Source: an uncultured SAR86 cluster bacterium (lineage in GTDB: Bacteria > Pseudomonadota > Gammaproteobacteria > Magnimaribacterales > AG-339-G14). Taken from it: 35,624 bases of DNA. Each line of letters begins with the position of its first letter. Position 1 is the stretch's first letter. Both the position numbers and the translations under genes were made by a program. The notes below the pieces were generated by a model. It did not search any database. It saw nothing but the letters and a program-made list of their open reading frames with translations, and was not told the DNA's origin. The stretch lies in the NCBI GenBank assembly GCA_902522825.1, contig CABYXE010000008.1:1-35624 (forward strand), in the 5' to 3' direction. Positions 1 to 9,803 of the stretch are shown piece after piece.

Positions 1-1066
1 ATCTGTGTTGAGTGCTATTGCTTTATCAGCTGTGTTTTTAACAGTTTTGATTGGCGGGGTAACTTTTACTGGAAGTTTGTTGGCTTTTGGGAAATTATCA
101 GAAATAATTGATGGCAAGCCCTTTTTGTATTTTGGTCAAAGAATTGTTCTAGTTATTTTTATAATTCTTGCTTTCACATTAGGAATAGAAATAGTAGCAG
201 ATAGCGGTCTTTTAGGGATATCAAGATTTTATCTTTTAGTTTCTCTGGTTCTTATAGCTTTAATATTAGGTATTTTATTAACGGCCCCAATAGGCGGCGC
301 TGATATGCCTGTGATCATAGCTTTGCTAAATAGTTATTCAGGCGTTGCAGCAGCTGCAGCAGGTTTCGTAATTAATAACAATGTTTTAATCGTAGCCGGT
401 TCATTGGTTGGAGCTAGTGGACTAATTTTGACTAATATAATGTGTAAAGCTATGAATAGGTCATTGGCAAATGTTCTTTTTGGAGGCTTTGGAGCTGTTA
501 CCGCATCTGGAGGAAACAACTCAGGAGAAATACAAGGAGAAGTAAAACCAATAAATGCCTCAGATGCATATCTAATTCTTGAAGCAGCAAATTCTGTTTT
601 ATTTGTTCCTGGATATGGGATGGCTGTTTCGCAAGCTCAACATAGCGTAAGAGAGCTTGGAGAATTATTAGAAGAAAATGGATGTGAGGTGAATTACGGT
701 ATACATCCAGTTGCTGGAAGAATGCCAGGTCATATGAATGTTTTGCTCGCTGAAGCAAATGTTTCATACGACTTACTAGTTGAACCGGAAGATGTGAATC
801 CCATTATGGATACGGTAGATGTTTGTGTTGTTATTGGTGCGAATGATGTCGTTAACCCTGATGCTAGAGAAAATGAAGGAAGCCCGATTTATGGTATGCC
901 TGTCATAGAAGTAGATAGGGCAAAAACAGTGTTTATTTTAAAAAGATCTATGGCTTCTGGTTTTGCTGGGATAGATAATCCACTTTTTTTAAAAGAGAAT
1001 TCAAGAATGTTGTTTGGAGATGCCAAAGAATCAATTTCTACTTTGGTTTCTGAATTTAAGTCTTAA
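1..1066 (+). CDS. pntB: NAD(P) transhydrogenase subunit beta, 5' end cut by window
   Basis: Beta subunit of the proton-translocating transhydrogenase of the inner membrane, which moves hydride from NADH to NADP+ using the proton gradient. The visible 353 codons match the last three quarters of PntB (about 460 residues in E. coli). The membrane part contains GGADMPV followed by NSYSG and an alanine run. The C-terminal NADP-binding domain shows PGYGMAVSQAQ, GIHPVAGRMPGHMNVLLAEA and VIGANDVVNP, and ends with FKENSRMLFGDAKE-type sequence (here LKENSRMLFGDAKES). A GTG at position 5 is in frame, but the frame is open to the left edge and about 110-125 N-terminal residues are missing, so the true start lies outside the window. 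pntA would be expected to the left. Very confident. Confidence 0.96.
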   Translation, partial: SVLSAIALSAVFLTVLIGGVTFTGSLLAFGKLSEIIDGKPFLYFGQRIVLVIFIILAFTLGIEIVADSGLLGISRFYLLVSLVLIALILGILLTAPIGGADMPVIIALLNSYSGVAAAAAGFVINNNVLIVAGSLVGASGLILTNIMCKAMNRSLANVLFGGFGAVTASGGNNSGEIQGEVKPINASDAYLILEAANSVLFVPGYGMAVSQAQHSVRELGELLEENGCEVNYGIHPVAGRMPGHMNVLLAEANVSYDLLVEPEDVNPIMDTVDVCVVIGANDVVNPDARENEGSPIYGMPVIEVDRAKTVFILKRSMASGFAGIDNPLFLKENSRMLFGDAKESISTLVSEFKS

Positions 1067-1081
1067 AATACCTAATTTAAA

Positions 1082-1110
1082 GTCTTAAATATGCCACTAG
1101 ATGGTATAAT
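1082..1110 (+). promoter_or_regulatory. Probable sigma-70 promoter with extended -10, ahead of gyrA
   Basis: A perfect TATAAT lies at 1105-1110 with TG one base upstream (1102-1103), which makes an extended -10. The -35 region around 1082-1088 (GTCTTAA) is weak, as is common when an extended -10 is present. Transcription would start near 1117 and leave an AT-rich leader of about 60 bases with no clear Shine-Dalgarno sequence before gyrA. It sits in the largest gap of the core region (112 bases) and could drive the long gyrA-to-ihfB run. The call is from sequence alone. Confidence 0.55.
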
Positions 1111-1178
1111 TTTGTATTTGAAATTACTTTTATTTTTTAAAAAAACCTTAACCTTTTTAATAAAAAATTCCTCAATCT

Positions 1179-3713
1179 ATGGACGATATTGCTAAAGAAA
1201 TAATTCCTATAAATATAGAAGAAGAACTTAAAAATTCTTATATGGAATACGCAATGAGCGTTATCGTTGGAAGAGCTTTGCCGGATGCTAGAGATGGATT
1301 GAAGCCTGTTCATCGAAGAACTTTATTTGCTATGGACGTTTTAAATAATAATTGGAATTTAGCCCACAAAAAATCTGCAAGAATAGTTGGAGATGTGATT
1401 GGTAAATATCATCCTCATGGAGATGGAGCAGTTTATGAAACTATTGTACGAATGGCCCAAGACTTTGCATTGAGATATCCGCTTGTAGATGGCCAAGGTA
1501 ACTTTGGATCAATGGACGGCGATGGAGCGGCGGCTATGAGGTATACAGAAGTGAGAATGGCCAAAATTACTCAAGAACTTCTAGCTGACTTAAATAAAAA
1601 TACCGTAGATTTTGTTGAAAATTACGATGGAACAGAATTAATTCCTGATGTCTTGCCAACCAAAATACCCAATTTACTAGTGAATGGTTCAGCGGGTATT
1701 GCAGTTGGAATGGCTACTAATATGCTGCCTCATAATTTGACTGAATCAATAGATGCTAGTCTCGCATTACTAGAAAATCCTAATATAGAAATTGATGAAT
1801 TAATGAAAATTATTCCTGGGCCTGATTTTCCAACCGGAGGAATAATTAATGGCTCATCTGGCCTTGTCGATGCTGCCAAAACCGGAAAAGGAAGAATAGT
1901 TTTAAGGGCAAAAGCAGAAATTGAGACTGACTCTAAAGATAAGTCAAAGATTGTTATTTCTGAAATTCCTTATCAACAAAATAAAGCAAGATTAGTAGAG
2001 AAAATAGCTCAACTTGCAAGAGATAAAAAAGTGGAGGGAATGTCTGAAATTAGAGACGAATCAGATAAAGAAGGAGTGAGAATTGTCATAGAAATCAAAT
2101 CAGGCCAAAATCCAGAAGTAATTCTCAATAACTTATATTCATTAACTCCGCTAGAAAGTGCTTTTGGTGTAAATAATGTTGCCTTAGTCAACAAAACACC
2201 AAAACTTCTTAATTTAAAAGATCTGCTAGAAATATTTATCTCTCATAGAAGAACTGTTGTATCTAGAAGAACAGAATTCGAGTTAAACAAAGCCAAAGAT
2301 AGAGGACATATTCTCGAAGGCCTAGCTGTTTCTCTAGCGAATATAGACCAAGTGATTGACTTAATAAAAAAATCAAAAGACCCGCAAACTGCTAAAGAAA
2401 AACTTTTAGCTAAAAAGTGGAAAGCGGGAGTAGTTTCAAAACTAATAAAAAAAGCTGGTTCTATAACCACCAAACCAGATTTTTTAAGTAATGATTTTGG
2501 CCTTTCGGCGTCGCTTTATAAGTTGTCACCAATTCAGGCTCAGGCTATCTTAGATCTTCGACTTCAAAAATTAACCGGTTTAGAGCAAGACAACTTAGTT
2601 AAGGAGTATGAAGAAATTTTAGATGAAATAAAAAACTTACAGAAGATTCTTGAAGATCCATCAGAATTAAAGCGTGTAATAAAAGAAGAGCTGAATGAGA
2701 TTAAAGAAACATATGGCGACGAAAGAAAAACGCCTATAGAAGAAAGGTTAGACTTATCAACTGAAGATTTAATCAAACCTGAAGATATGGTGGTTACGAT
2801 TTCTCACGCCGGTTATGCTAAAACCCAGCCACTCGAAGTGTATCAATCGCAAAGACGAGGAGGCGTTGGAAAAGCAGCAGCGTCGGTAAAAGAAGATGAT
2901 TTTGTTGAGCAACTAATAGTTGCTAATACTCATAGAACTCTCCTTTGTTTTTCTAATTTAGGAAAAGTTTATTGGTTGAAGGTTTACGAAATACCTCAAG
3001 CATCAAGAGTGGCAAAGGGAAGACCTCTCGTAAATTTAATTCAACTTGATGAGTCAGAAAGAATTACTTCTCTGTTAAATGTTGAAACTTTTGATGCTGA
3101 AGGTTTTGTATTTATGGCAACAAAAAATGGAGTTGTTAAAAAAACTCCTATTGGTGACTTCAAGTTACCAAGAAAATCAGGAAAGAGAGCGATTAAACTG
3201 GATAATTCCGATGAACTAGTTGGAACAGCAATAACGAATGGCTCTAATAATTTGATGTTGATTAGTGATGCTGGGAAGGCTGTATATTTTAACGAGAAAG
3301 ATGCGAGACCAATGGGAAGAGACACCAGAGGAGTTAAGGGAATTACTTTAGAAGAAAAACAATCTGTAATTGCTTTGATCATGCCTAATAAAGATAATGA
3401 AATCTTAACTGTGTCAGAGAATGGTTATGGAAAACGATCGAAGGTAGAAGACTTTAGAAAAACTAAAAGAGGTGCCAAGGGAGTCATTGCTATGCAATTG
3501 TCAGAGAGAAACGGAAAATTAATTTCTGCAAATCAGGTTTCCGAAGAAGATCAGGTGATTTTAATCTCAAATAAGGGCACTTTGGTTAGAACTAAAGTAT
3601 CTGAAATAAGCGTGATAGGAAGAAATACTCAAGGAGTCAGAGTGATTAAATTAAAAGCTAGTGAAAAATTAAATGGCATGGCTTTAGCTTTAGAAAACGA
3701 TCAGGAAAATTAA
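1179..3713 (+). CDS. gyrA: DNA gyrase subunit A
   Basis: Breakage-reunion subunit of DNA gyrase, which introduces negative supercoils with GyrB. At 844 residues it is near the E. coli length (875). Numbering coincides with E. coli at the active site: Tyr122 in AAMRYTE is the DNA-linking tyrosine. The C-terminal beta-pinwheel domain carries a GyrA box (QRRGGVG, about residue 557), which separates gyrase A from ParC. In the quinolone-determining region the motif reads [10 protein letters not shown], so position 83 is Gly and position 87 is Glu, where E. coli has Ser83 and Asp87. The ATG follows an AT-rich leader and is the only sensible start. serC follows after two bases. Confidence 0.97.
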   Translation: MDDIAKEIIPINIEEELKNSYMEYAMSVIVGRALPDARDGLKPVHRRTLFAMDVLNNNWNLAHKKSARIVGDVIGKYHPHGDGAVYETIVRMAQDFALRYPLVDGQGNFGSMDGDGAAAMRYTEVRMAKITQELLADLNKNTVDFVENYDGTELIPDVLPTKIPNLLVNGSAGIAVGMATNMLPHNLTESIDASLALLENPNIEIDELMKIIPGPDFPTGGIINGSSGLVDAAKTGKGRIVLRAKAEIETDSKDKSKIVISEIPYQQNKARLVEKIAQLARDKKVEGMSEIRDESDKEGVRIVIEIKSGQNPEVILNNLYSLTPLESAFGVNNVALVNKTPKLLNLKDLLEIFISHRRTVVSRRTEFELNKAKDRGHILEGLAVSLANIDQVIDLIKKSKDPQTAKEKLLAKKWKAGVVSKLIKKAGSITTKPDFLSNDFGLSASLYKLSPIQAQAILDLRLQKLTGLEQDNLVKEYEEILDEIKNLQKILEDPSELKRVIKEELNEIKETYGDERKTPIEERLDLSTEDLIKPEDMVVTISHAGYAKTQPLEVYQSQRRGGVGKAAASVKEDDFVEQLIVANTHRTLLCFSNLGKVYWLKVYEIPQASRVAKGRPLVNLIQLDESERITSLLNVETFDAEGFVFMATKNGVVKKTPIGDFKLPRKSGKRAIKLDNSDELVGTAITNGSNNLMLISDAGKAVYFNEKDARPMGRDTRGVKGITLEEKQSVIALIMPNKDNEILTVSENGYGKRSKVEDFRKTKRGAKGVIAMQLSERNGKLISANQVSEEDQVILISNKGTLVRTKVSEISVIGRNTQGVRVIKLKASEKLNGMALALENDQEN

Positions 3714-3715
3714 AT

Positions 3716-4798
3716 ATGTCTAGAAAATACAACTTTTGTGCTGGTCCTTCAGCTTTGCCTACCGATGTCTTAAATGACTTAAAAGATGAAATATTGGATT
3801 TTCAGGGTTATGGGCTTTCAACAATGGAAATGAGTCATAGAAGTAAAGAGTTTGTAGAAATAGCTGAAACTGCAAAACAGGACTTAATTGATCTTTTAGA
3901 AATTAATGATGATTATGAAGTTTTATTTATTCAAGGTGGGGCTTCACTGCAATTTTCTATGGTGCCTATGAATTTTTTGAAGAACAAGGATTCGTCTTGC
4001 GATTATTTAGACGTTGGGCAGTGGTCAATAAAAGCAATCAAAGAAGCAAAAAAATATGGAAATGTTAATGTAGCCGCTTCTTCAGCAGACGTTTCTTATA
4101 AAAAGTACCCTCATCCCAATATTTGGAACAACAGGGCTGATTCAGATTACTTGCATCTAGTAATGAACGAGACCATTGATGGAGTTTGTCTTAGAGATCA
4201 TGACAACTTACCAGACGTCAATATAGTAGCTGATTGTTCGTCATGCATTCTTTCAGAACCCTTGGATATTACAAAATTTGGATTGATATATGCTGGAGCA
4301 CAAAAAAATATTGGCCCTGCTGGCCTTGCCATTATTATTATAAAAAAAGATCTTTTAATGGATCATCCTCATTTGCCGGCTATGATGAATTATAAAACTT
4401 ATGCAGATTCAGATTCTATGTATAACACTCCACCAACATTTGCTTGGTATTTATCAGGAAAAGTTTTTAAGTGGTTAAAGAAAAATGGAGGGTTGTCGAA
4501 CCAAAAGAAAGTTAATGAGTCAAAATCGACGAAGCTTTATTCATTTATTGATAATAATGATTTTTATTTCAATGATGTTGATAAAGACTCTAGATCAATC
4601 ATGAATGTTCCTTTTTTGTTGAAAGATGATTCACTTAATGCAAGATTTTTAGCCGAATCAGAAGCAGCGGGTTTACTAAATCTTGGCGGTCATCGGTCTG
4701 TAGGTGGTATGCGAGCAAGCATTTATAATGGGGTAAGTGAGGAAGCTGTCGATGCACTAGTTGATTTTATGAAGCTTTTCTCTGAAAAAAATGGTTAA
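3716..4798 (+). CDS. serC: Phosphoserine aminotransferase
   Basis: PLP-dependent class V aminotransferase that converts 3-phosphohydroxypyruvate to phosphoserine, and also acts in pyridoxal phosphate synthesis. At 360 residues it has the family length. Near the N-terminus it reads NFCAGPSALP. The PLP lysine is Lys197 in YAGAQKNIGPAGL, and GGHRSVGGMRASIYNG near the C-terminus is the usual phosphate-binding end. It starts two bases after the gyrA stop and overlaps pheA by 8 bases, as expected for the gyrA-serC-pheA order of Pseudomonas. No unusual features seen. Confidence 0.97.
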   Translation: MSRKYNFCAGPSALPTDVLNDLKDEILDFQGYGLSTMEMSHRSKEFVEIAETAKQDLIDLLEINDDYEVLFIQGGASLQFSMVPMNFLKNKDSSCDYLDVGQWSIKAIKEAKKYGNVNVAASSADVSYKKYPHPNIWNNRADSDYLHLVMNETIDGVCLRDHDNLPDVNIVADCSSCILSEPLDITKFGLIYAGAQKNIGPAGLAIIIIKKDLLMDHPHLPAMMNYKTYADSDSMYNTPPTFAWYLSGKVFKWLKKNGGLSNQKKVNESKSTKLYSFIDNNDFYFNDVDKDSRSIMNVPFLLKDDSLNARFLAESEAAGLLNLGGHRSVGGMRASIYNGVSEEAVDALVDFMKLFSEKNG

Positions 4799-5879
4799 GA
4801 AAAATATAAAAAAAGTAAATTTAAATCTCATAAGAAAAAAAATTGATGAGATAGATAAATCTATACTTAAATCTCTTTCTAAAAGAGCAAATTTAGTAAT
4901 CGAAGCAGGGTTGAGCAAAGAAAAAATAGGAGATACCTCTTATTACAGACCTGAGAGAGAGGCTCAAATTATTCATTCGCTCATCTCAGAAAACAAAGGA
5001 AAATTAAGTCAGAGCCACATTAAAAGCATCTATAAAGAAATTATTTCTGCATGTTTTTCTTTAGAAAAAAAAATAGAGATACTTTTTTTAGGTCCCAAAG
5101 GAACATATTCCGAGCTTGCTGCAATAGATCATTTTGGCAATTCTGCAAAAAGAGTACCTTGCTCTGATATCAATCAAATCTTTACTAAAATTACCGAAGA
5201 AAACACTTTCGGAGTTGTTCCAGTAGAAAATTCTTCAGAAGGTTCAGTTAATCAAACTTTAGATTGTCTACAAAGCCAAGACTTGGTTATATGTGGAGAA
5301 TTAGAACTTCCTATAAGTCATGCTTTGCTTAGTAAAACCAGTAACATAAAAAATATTTCCTCTGTTTGCGGTCATGAGCAAGCACTTTCTCAATGCAGAT
5401 ATTGGTTAAGTAAAAATATGCCGAATGCTAAATTAATTTCCGTTGAAAGTAGCGGTGTAGCTATAGAAAAGATACAAAAATCTAAAAGTATTGCTGCAAT
5501 TGCGCATGCTTCAAATGCATCCGACTTTAAATTAAAAGTATTGAAAAGAAATATTGAAGATCAAAAAAATAATACTACTAGGTTTCTTGTCGTTGGGAAA
5601 ATAAATGCCAAAAAAAGCGGCAAGGATAAAACTTCTATTTTGATATCTTTAGATAACAAACCCGGAGCTCTTTCCAAAGTTTTGAAAGTTTTTGAATCGA
5701 ATAAAATCAATTTATCTCATATTCAATCTAGACCAAATAAATCTGATAAATGGCAATATTCCTTCTTTTTGGATTTTGAAGGTCACCTTGAAGAAACAAA
5801 GGTAAAAAACTTAGCAAAAAAATTATCTTTAGTAACCCAAAGTCTAAAATTTCTGGGCTCGTACCCAAAATCATTTTAA
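4791..5879 (+). CDS. pheA: Bifunctional chorismate mutase / prephenate dehydratase (P-protein)
   Basis: First two steps from chorismate toward phenylalanine. Domain order is an AroQ-type chorismate mutase (about residues 10-95, with IDEIDKSILKSLSKRA), a prephenate dehydratase (from FLGPKGTYSELAA, about residue 98, to TTRFLVVG, with catalytic Thr263 before Arg-Phe), and a C-terminal ACT domain (about 278-355, beginning ISLDNKPGALSKVL) that normally binds phenylalanine for feedback control. Its 362 residues fit the family. It overlaps serC by 8 bases, and its TAA shares one base with the hisC ATG, so translation is probably coupled. Confidence 0.96.
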   Translation: MVKKNIKKVNLNLIRKKIDEIDKSILKSLSKRANLVIEAGLSKEKIGDTSYYRPEREAQIIHSLISENKGKLSQSHIKSIYKEIISACFSLEKKIEILFLGPKGTYSELAAIDHFGNSAKRVPCSDINQIFTKITEENTFGVVPVENSSEGSVNQTLDCLQSQDLVICGELELPISHALLSKTSNIKNISSVCGHEQALSQCRYWLSKNMPNAKLISVESSGVAIEKIQKSKSIAAIAHASNASDFKLKVLKRNIEDQKNNTTRFLVVGKINAKKSGKDKTSILISLDNKPGALSKVLKVFESNKINLSHIQSRPNKSDKWQYSFFLDFEGHLEETKVKNLAKKLSLVTQSLKFLGSYPKSF

Positions 5880-6991
5880 TGTCTGACTCTATTTTAGACA
5901 GGGCAAATAAGGGTATTTTAGGTTTAAAGCCTTATGAGCCAGGAAAACCAATAGAAGAAACCCAAAAAGAGCTTGGCATTCAAAATATAATAAAGCTCGC
6001 TAGTAATGAAAATCCCTTGGGAATAAGTCCGAAAGCTTTAAATGTAATTTCTACTCAAAAGGACCTTAATAGGTATCCAGATGGCAATGCAACAAATTTT
6101 AAGCAAAAAGTTTCTGAAGAAGAAGGAATAAAAACTTCTATGATAACTGTAGGAAATGGTTCAAATGATTTAATAGAATTTGTATCCAAATGTTTTCTTT
6201 CAGAAGGAGACAATGCTATTTACTCTCAGCACGGTTTTGCAATTTATCCTCTAGCAATTAAATCTACCGGTGCTTCGGCAATAAAAGCTAAAGCAAAAAA
6301 TTGGGAACATGATCTTTCTTTGATGAAAGAACTTATTGATAAAAATACAAAGGTAATTTTTTTGGCTTCGCCGAACAATCCTACGGGGACTGTCTTAGAG
6401 TCAAAAAAAATTGAAAAATTTTTAGAAGATATTCCGTCCAATGTTGCAGTTTTTGTTGATCAAGCTTATTTTGAATATCTTGAAGAAGAAAAGCATAAAG
6501 TTTCTTTTAATCTAGTAGAAAATTATAAAAACTTAATAATCTCAAGAAGTTTTTCTAAGGCACATGGCTTGGCAGCATTAAGATTAGGCTATGCCGTAAG
6601 CTCAGAAGAAATAGCTGAGTTTTTAAATAGAGTTAGACAACCATTCAATACTAATTCATTGGCTTTAGCTGCAGGAATAAAAGCAATAGAAGATAAAGAC
6701 CATATCTCTTCCTCAATAGAAATAAATAAATCTGGATTAAAAAAAGCCGAAGAAGCATTTAATTCTTTAGGTTTTGAGTACATTGATTCTTATGGAAATT
6801 TTATAAGTTTTGATTCTCAACAGGATTCAGATTTAAGTTTCGATTTTTTTCTTAAAAAAGGTATCATTTTGCGTTCTTTAAAAGTTTATGAAATGCCAAA
6901 TCATCTTAGAGTATCTATAGGATTAGAAGAGGAGATGAATGCTTTTATAGAGACTTTGCATGATTATAAGAAGGCTTTAGATGCTGGATAA
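5879..6991 (+). CDS. hisC: Histidinol-phosphate / aromatic aminotransferase
   Basis: PLP-dependent class I/II aminotransferase of 370 residues. Motifs are KLASNENPLG near the N-terminus, SPNNPTGTV in the middle, and the PLP lysine Lys227 in SRSFSKAHGLAALRLGYA. Family members act on histidinol phosphate. In the pheA-hisC-tyrA-aroA context of Pseudomonas-type genomes the same gene is usually annotated hisC2 and may also transaminate phenylpyruvate or hydroxyphenylpyruvate. The neighbours here are all aromatic amino acid genes, so an aromatic role is likely, but sequence alone cannot settle substrate preference. It overlaps tyrA by 11 bases. Confidence 0.92.
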   Translation: MSDSILDRANKGILGLKPYEPGKPIEETQKELGIQNIIKLASNENPLGISPKALNVISTQKDLNRYPDGNATNFKQKVSEEEGIKTSMITVGNGSNDLIEFVSKCFLSEGDNAIYSQHGFAIYPLAIKSTGASAIKAKAKNWEHDLSLMKELIDKNTKVIFLASPNNPTGTVLESKKIEKFLEDIPSNVAVFVDQAYFEYLEEEKHKVSFNLVENYKNLIISRSFSKAHGLAALRLGYAVSSEEIAEFLNRVRQPFNTNSLALAAGIKAIEDKDHISSSIEINKSGLKKAEEAFNSLGFEYIDSYGNFISFDSQQDSDLSFDFFLKKGIILRSLKVYEMPNHLRVSIGLEEEMNAFIETLHDYKKALDAG

Positions 6992-7826
6992 AAGTATTCA
7001 AGTTGGAATTATCGGGTTGGGGATGATAGGCGGTTCAATTGCTAAAACACTCTCAAAAAAAGGCTTTAAAGTTTTTGCTAGTGATATTAATGAAAACACT
7101 ATTAAAAACGCCATAAATGATAAAGAAATATGCGGTTCCTTAGAAGAATTAGATCAAGATATTAACTTTATTTTAATTTTCACAGTTCCCGTTTTGTCCG
7201 TTGGCGAAGAGCTTATAAAAAATAAAGAACTTTTATCTAAAGCTTTATTGGTTTCTGATGGTTTGAGTGTAAAAAATTCTTTAAAGAAAGAAATAGAAAA
7301 AAATAAGTTTAATACTGAAAATTTTATTTTTTCTCACCCTATAGCTGGATCAGAAAAAAGTGGATATCTAAATTCAAAAGAAGGTTTATTTAATAATAAG
7401 ATTACTGTAATAACAAAGTTACCCCACAGCACACAAGTAGCGATAGATACCTGTATAGATTTATGGAGCCTCTTGGGAGCAAAGACAATAAATTTGAACC
7501 TAGAAGATCATGATAAATACTTTGCCCAAACAAGTCATTTACCCCATTTTATTGCTTTTGCTCTTATTTCGATGATTTCTAAATCAGAGGACCCTAAAAA
7601 AGATACCTTCACTGGCGGCGGTCTAAAAGATATAACTAGAATTGCATCAAGTGATCCTAAAATGTGGGAAGATATTTTTATCTCCAACCGACTCAATATT
7701 CTCAAAGCAATTAAGAGTTTCAAATCAGAAATTGATAAATTTGAGAAATTAATAGAAGAAAAAGATGCTAAAGAAATTAATCAATTTATAAAGAATGCAA
7801 AAAACTTCCGAGATTCTTTAACTTAA
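6981..7826 (+). CDS. tyrA: Prephenate dehydrogenase (monofunctional TyrA)
   Basis: Oxidative decarboxylation of prephenate to 4-hydroxyphenylpyruvate for tyrosine. The 281 residues start with a Rossmann nucleotide-binding loop (GIIGLGMIGGSIA, about residues 9-21) and contain FSHPIAGSEKSG, the conserved catalytic-histidine motif, then QTSHLPHFIAFAL and the FTGGGLKDITRIASSDP motif of the C-terminal helical domain. No chorismate mutase domain and no ACT domain are present. In several Pseudomonas relatives tyrA is fused to aroA; here the stop is one base before the aroA start, so they are separate proteins. Overlaps hisC by 11 bases. Confidence 0.95.
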   Translation: MLDKSIQVGIIGLGMIGGSIAKTLSKKGFKVFASDINENTIKNAINDKEICGSLEELDQDINFILIFTVPVLSVGEELIKNKELLSKALLVSDGLSVKNSLKKEIEKNKFNTENFIFSHPIAGSEKSGYLNSKEGLFNNKITVITKLPHSTQVAIDTCIDLWSLLGAKTINLNLEDHDKYFAQTSHLPHFIAFALISMISKSEDPKKDTFTGGGLKDITRIASSDPKMWEDIFISNRLNILKAIKSFKSEIDKFEKLIEEKDAKEINQFIKNAKNFRDSLT

Positions 7827-7827
7827 A

Positions 7828-9138
7828 ATGGATATAAAGTTACTTAAAAGTACAAATTTGAATGGCCAGGTACTCATTCCAGGAGATAAATCTATTTCTC
7901 ATAGATCAATAATTCTTTCTGCCATAGCCGAGGGTATCTCTGAGATTTCAGGTTATTTAAAAGGAGAAGATTGTCTAGCAACCTTGAATGCTTTTAAGCA
8001 GATGGGAATTAAAATTGAAGAACATGACCAAAAAATTAAAGTTTATGGAAATGGACTACATGGCTTGAGAAAACCAAGTGGGGATTTAAATTTAGGTAAT
8101 TCTGGTACTTCGATGCGCCTTTTAGCTGGATTACTTTCAGGTCAAAAATTTTCATCTAATTTAATTGGAGATGATTCACTAAGTTCTAGACCTATGGGCA
8201 GAATTATTGAGCCTTTAAAAAAAATGGGAGCTTCAATTTATGCCAAAGAAAAATCTGCTCCAATTGCAATTGATGTTTCTGAAGGATTGGAAGGAATAAG
8301 TTACGAGTTACCAGTAGCAAGCGCCCAAGTTAAGTCTTGTATTATGTTAGCTGCTTTATACGCCAAAACAGAAACCCGAATTATAGAAAACCACCAGACT
8401 AGAAATCACACAGAAAAAATGTTTCAAAAATTTGGAATTGAAATAAAAGAAGAAATTGAAGATGAAAAAAAAACTATCAAAATATTTCCTTCTCAAGAGT
8501 TTTATTCAACGAATATTGACATTCCTGGAGATTTTTCTTCAGCATCGTTTTTAATTGTTGCTGCATTAATTATTCCAAATTCTGAAATTACACTCAAAAA
8601 TATTGGAATAAATCCATCAAGGACAGCTCTATTAAAAGTTTTAGTTGAGATGGGAGCCGATATAAAAATAAATAATGTTAAGGAGAATATTGAAAGAACT
8701 GCGGATATTTTGATCAAAACATCCTCCTTGAATGCAATAGTGTTAGATGAAAAGCTAATTCCAAATTTAATAGACGAATTACCAATTCTTTTTATTGCAT
8801 CTGCTTTTGCAAAAGGTAAAACAATAATTAGAGGAGCTGGAGAGTTAAGAACAAAAGAGTCTGATAGATTGGAAGCTATGAGCAATGCATTAGGAAATTT
8901 AGGAGTTAAGTTTCAAAGCTATAGAGACGGAATAGATATCGTTGGTAATGGTATCTTTGAAAATTCAGTAACTATTGATTCTTTTGGAGATCACAGAATA
9001 GCCATGGCTTCGTCAATAGCTTGCACCATGCTTGATGGTAAAAACAGAGTTAAGAACGTAGATAATATTCAAACTTCTTTTCCAAATTTTATTGAAATTT
9101 GTAATTCCCTGGGTATAAAAGCTGAATTATTAAAATGA
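7828..9138 (+). CDS. aroA: 3-phosphoshikimate 1-carboxyvinyltransferase (EPSP synthase)
   Basis: Joins phosphoenolpyruvate and shikimate-3-phosphate in the shikimate pathway. At 436 residues it is full length. The N-terminal GDKSISHRS gives Lys21, Ser22 and Arg26, matching the substrate-binding Lys/Ser/Arg of the family. LGNSGTSMRLLAG gives Gly93 and Thr94 and, where E. coli has Pro101, Leu98. The C-terminal half has ELRTKESDR and GDHRIAMA. The motif style resembles the class II enzymes (CP4 or Bacillus type) more than the E. coli one, but the Gly whose change gives strong glyphosate tolerance is retained. It overlaps cmk by 4 bases (ATGA). Confidence 0.96.
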   Translation: MDIKLLKSTNLNGQVLIPGDKSISHRSIILSAIAEGISEISGYLKGEDCLATLNAFKQMGIKIEEHDQKIKVYGNGLHGLRKPSGDLNLGNSGTSMRLLAGLLSGQKFSSNLIGDDSLSSRPMGRIIEPLKKMGASIYAKEKSAPIAIDVSEGLEGISYELPVASAQVKSCIMLAALYAKTETRIIENHQTRNHTEKMFQKFGIEIKEEIEDEKKTIKIFPSQEFYSTNIDIPGDFSSASFLIVAALIIPNSEITLKNIGINPSRTALLKVLVEMGADIKINNVKENIERTADILIKTSSLNAIVLDEKLIPNLIDELPILFIASAFAKGKTIIRGAGELRTKESDRLEAMSNALGNLGVKFQSYRDGIDIVGNGIFENSVTIDSFGDHRIAMASSIACTMLDGKNRVKNVDNIQTSFPNFIEICNSLGIKAELLK

Positions 9139-9803
9139 TAGATCCAAAAATTCTTACTATTGATGGTCCTAGTGGCGTAGGTAAGGGCACTCTAGCAAAA
9201 AACCTTGCAGACGAACTTGGCTGGACAGTTTTAGATAGTGGCTCACTCTATAGAATGGTTGGGTATCTTTCTTTAAAGCACAATACTAAAGATTTTTTTA
9301 AGATTAGAAAAAAAATCAATTTAGAAGAAATTTATTTTGAATTCAATGATCAAAATTCAAATATTTCTCTTTTTCTTGAAGAAGAAGATCTATCGAATTT
9401 TATTAGAAATGAGGAAGTAGCTAAGCTAGCATCAGAATTCGCAGTATTACCAGAGGTAAGAGATTACCTTTTTAAAATTCAAAGAGGTTTTAGACATAAA
9501 GGAAAAGGTCTTATCGCAGATGGAAGAGATATGGGTACGGTTGTCTTTCCGGAAGCAAAATATAAATTTTTTCTTACTGCGTCATCAGAAGAAAGAGCAA
9601 GAAGAAGAGAGAATCAGTTGAAAGAATCGGGATTGAGCGTTAATATGCGCAACCTTCAAGAGAGAATTATGGAGCGAGACAATAAAGACTCATCTCGAGA
9701 AATATCTCCTCTAGTTCCTGCTGAAGACGCAATAGTTATAGATTCCTCAAATTTAGGCATTTATGAACTAAAAAGTAAAGTTATAGAAATAATTAGGAGT
9801 TAA
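9135..9803 (+). CDS. cmk: Cytidylate kinase
   Basis: Phosphorylates CMP and dCMP with ATP. The 222-residue protein begins with a P-loop (GPSGVGKGTL, residues 11-20) and contains DSGSLYRMVG for base and ribose contacts. GRDMGTVVFPEA and the RARRRENQL lid region follow. The start ATG overlaps the aroA stop as ATGA, and rpsA follows with no gap, as in the aroA-cmk-rpsA order found across gammaproteobacteria. A free CMP kinase matters here because the CMP-sugar pathway downstream consumes CTP and recycles CMP; that link is inference only. Confidence 0.96.
   Translation: MIDPKILTIDGPSGVGKGTLAKNLADELGWTVLDSGSLYRMVGYLSLKHNTKDFFKIRKKINLEEIYFEFNDQNSNISLFLEEEDLSNFIRNEEVAKLASEFAVLPEVRDYLFKIQRGFRHKGKGLIADGRDMGTVVFPEAKYKFFLTASSEERARRRENQLKESGLSVNMRNLQERIMERDNKDSSREISPLVPAEDAIVIDSSNLGIYELKSKVIEIIRS

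Noticed and set aside
3041-3382. Reverse-strand frame of 113 codons inside gyrA, and similar ones at 11078-11446 and 498-767
   Set aside because: All lie antisense to firm genes, carry no motif and have no upstream signals.
8502-8885. Reverse-strand frame of 127 codons inside aroA
   Set aside because: It is antisense to a clearly conserved enzyme, has no recognisable domain, and is expected by chance from the codon bias of the forward gene.
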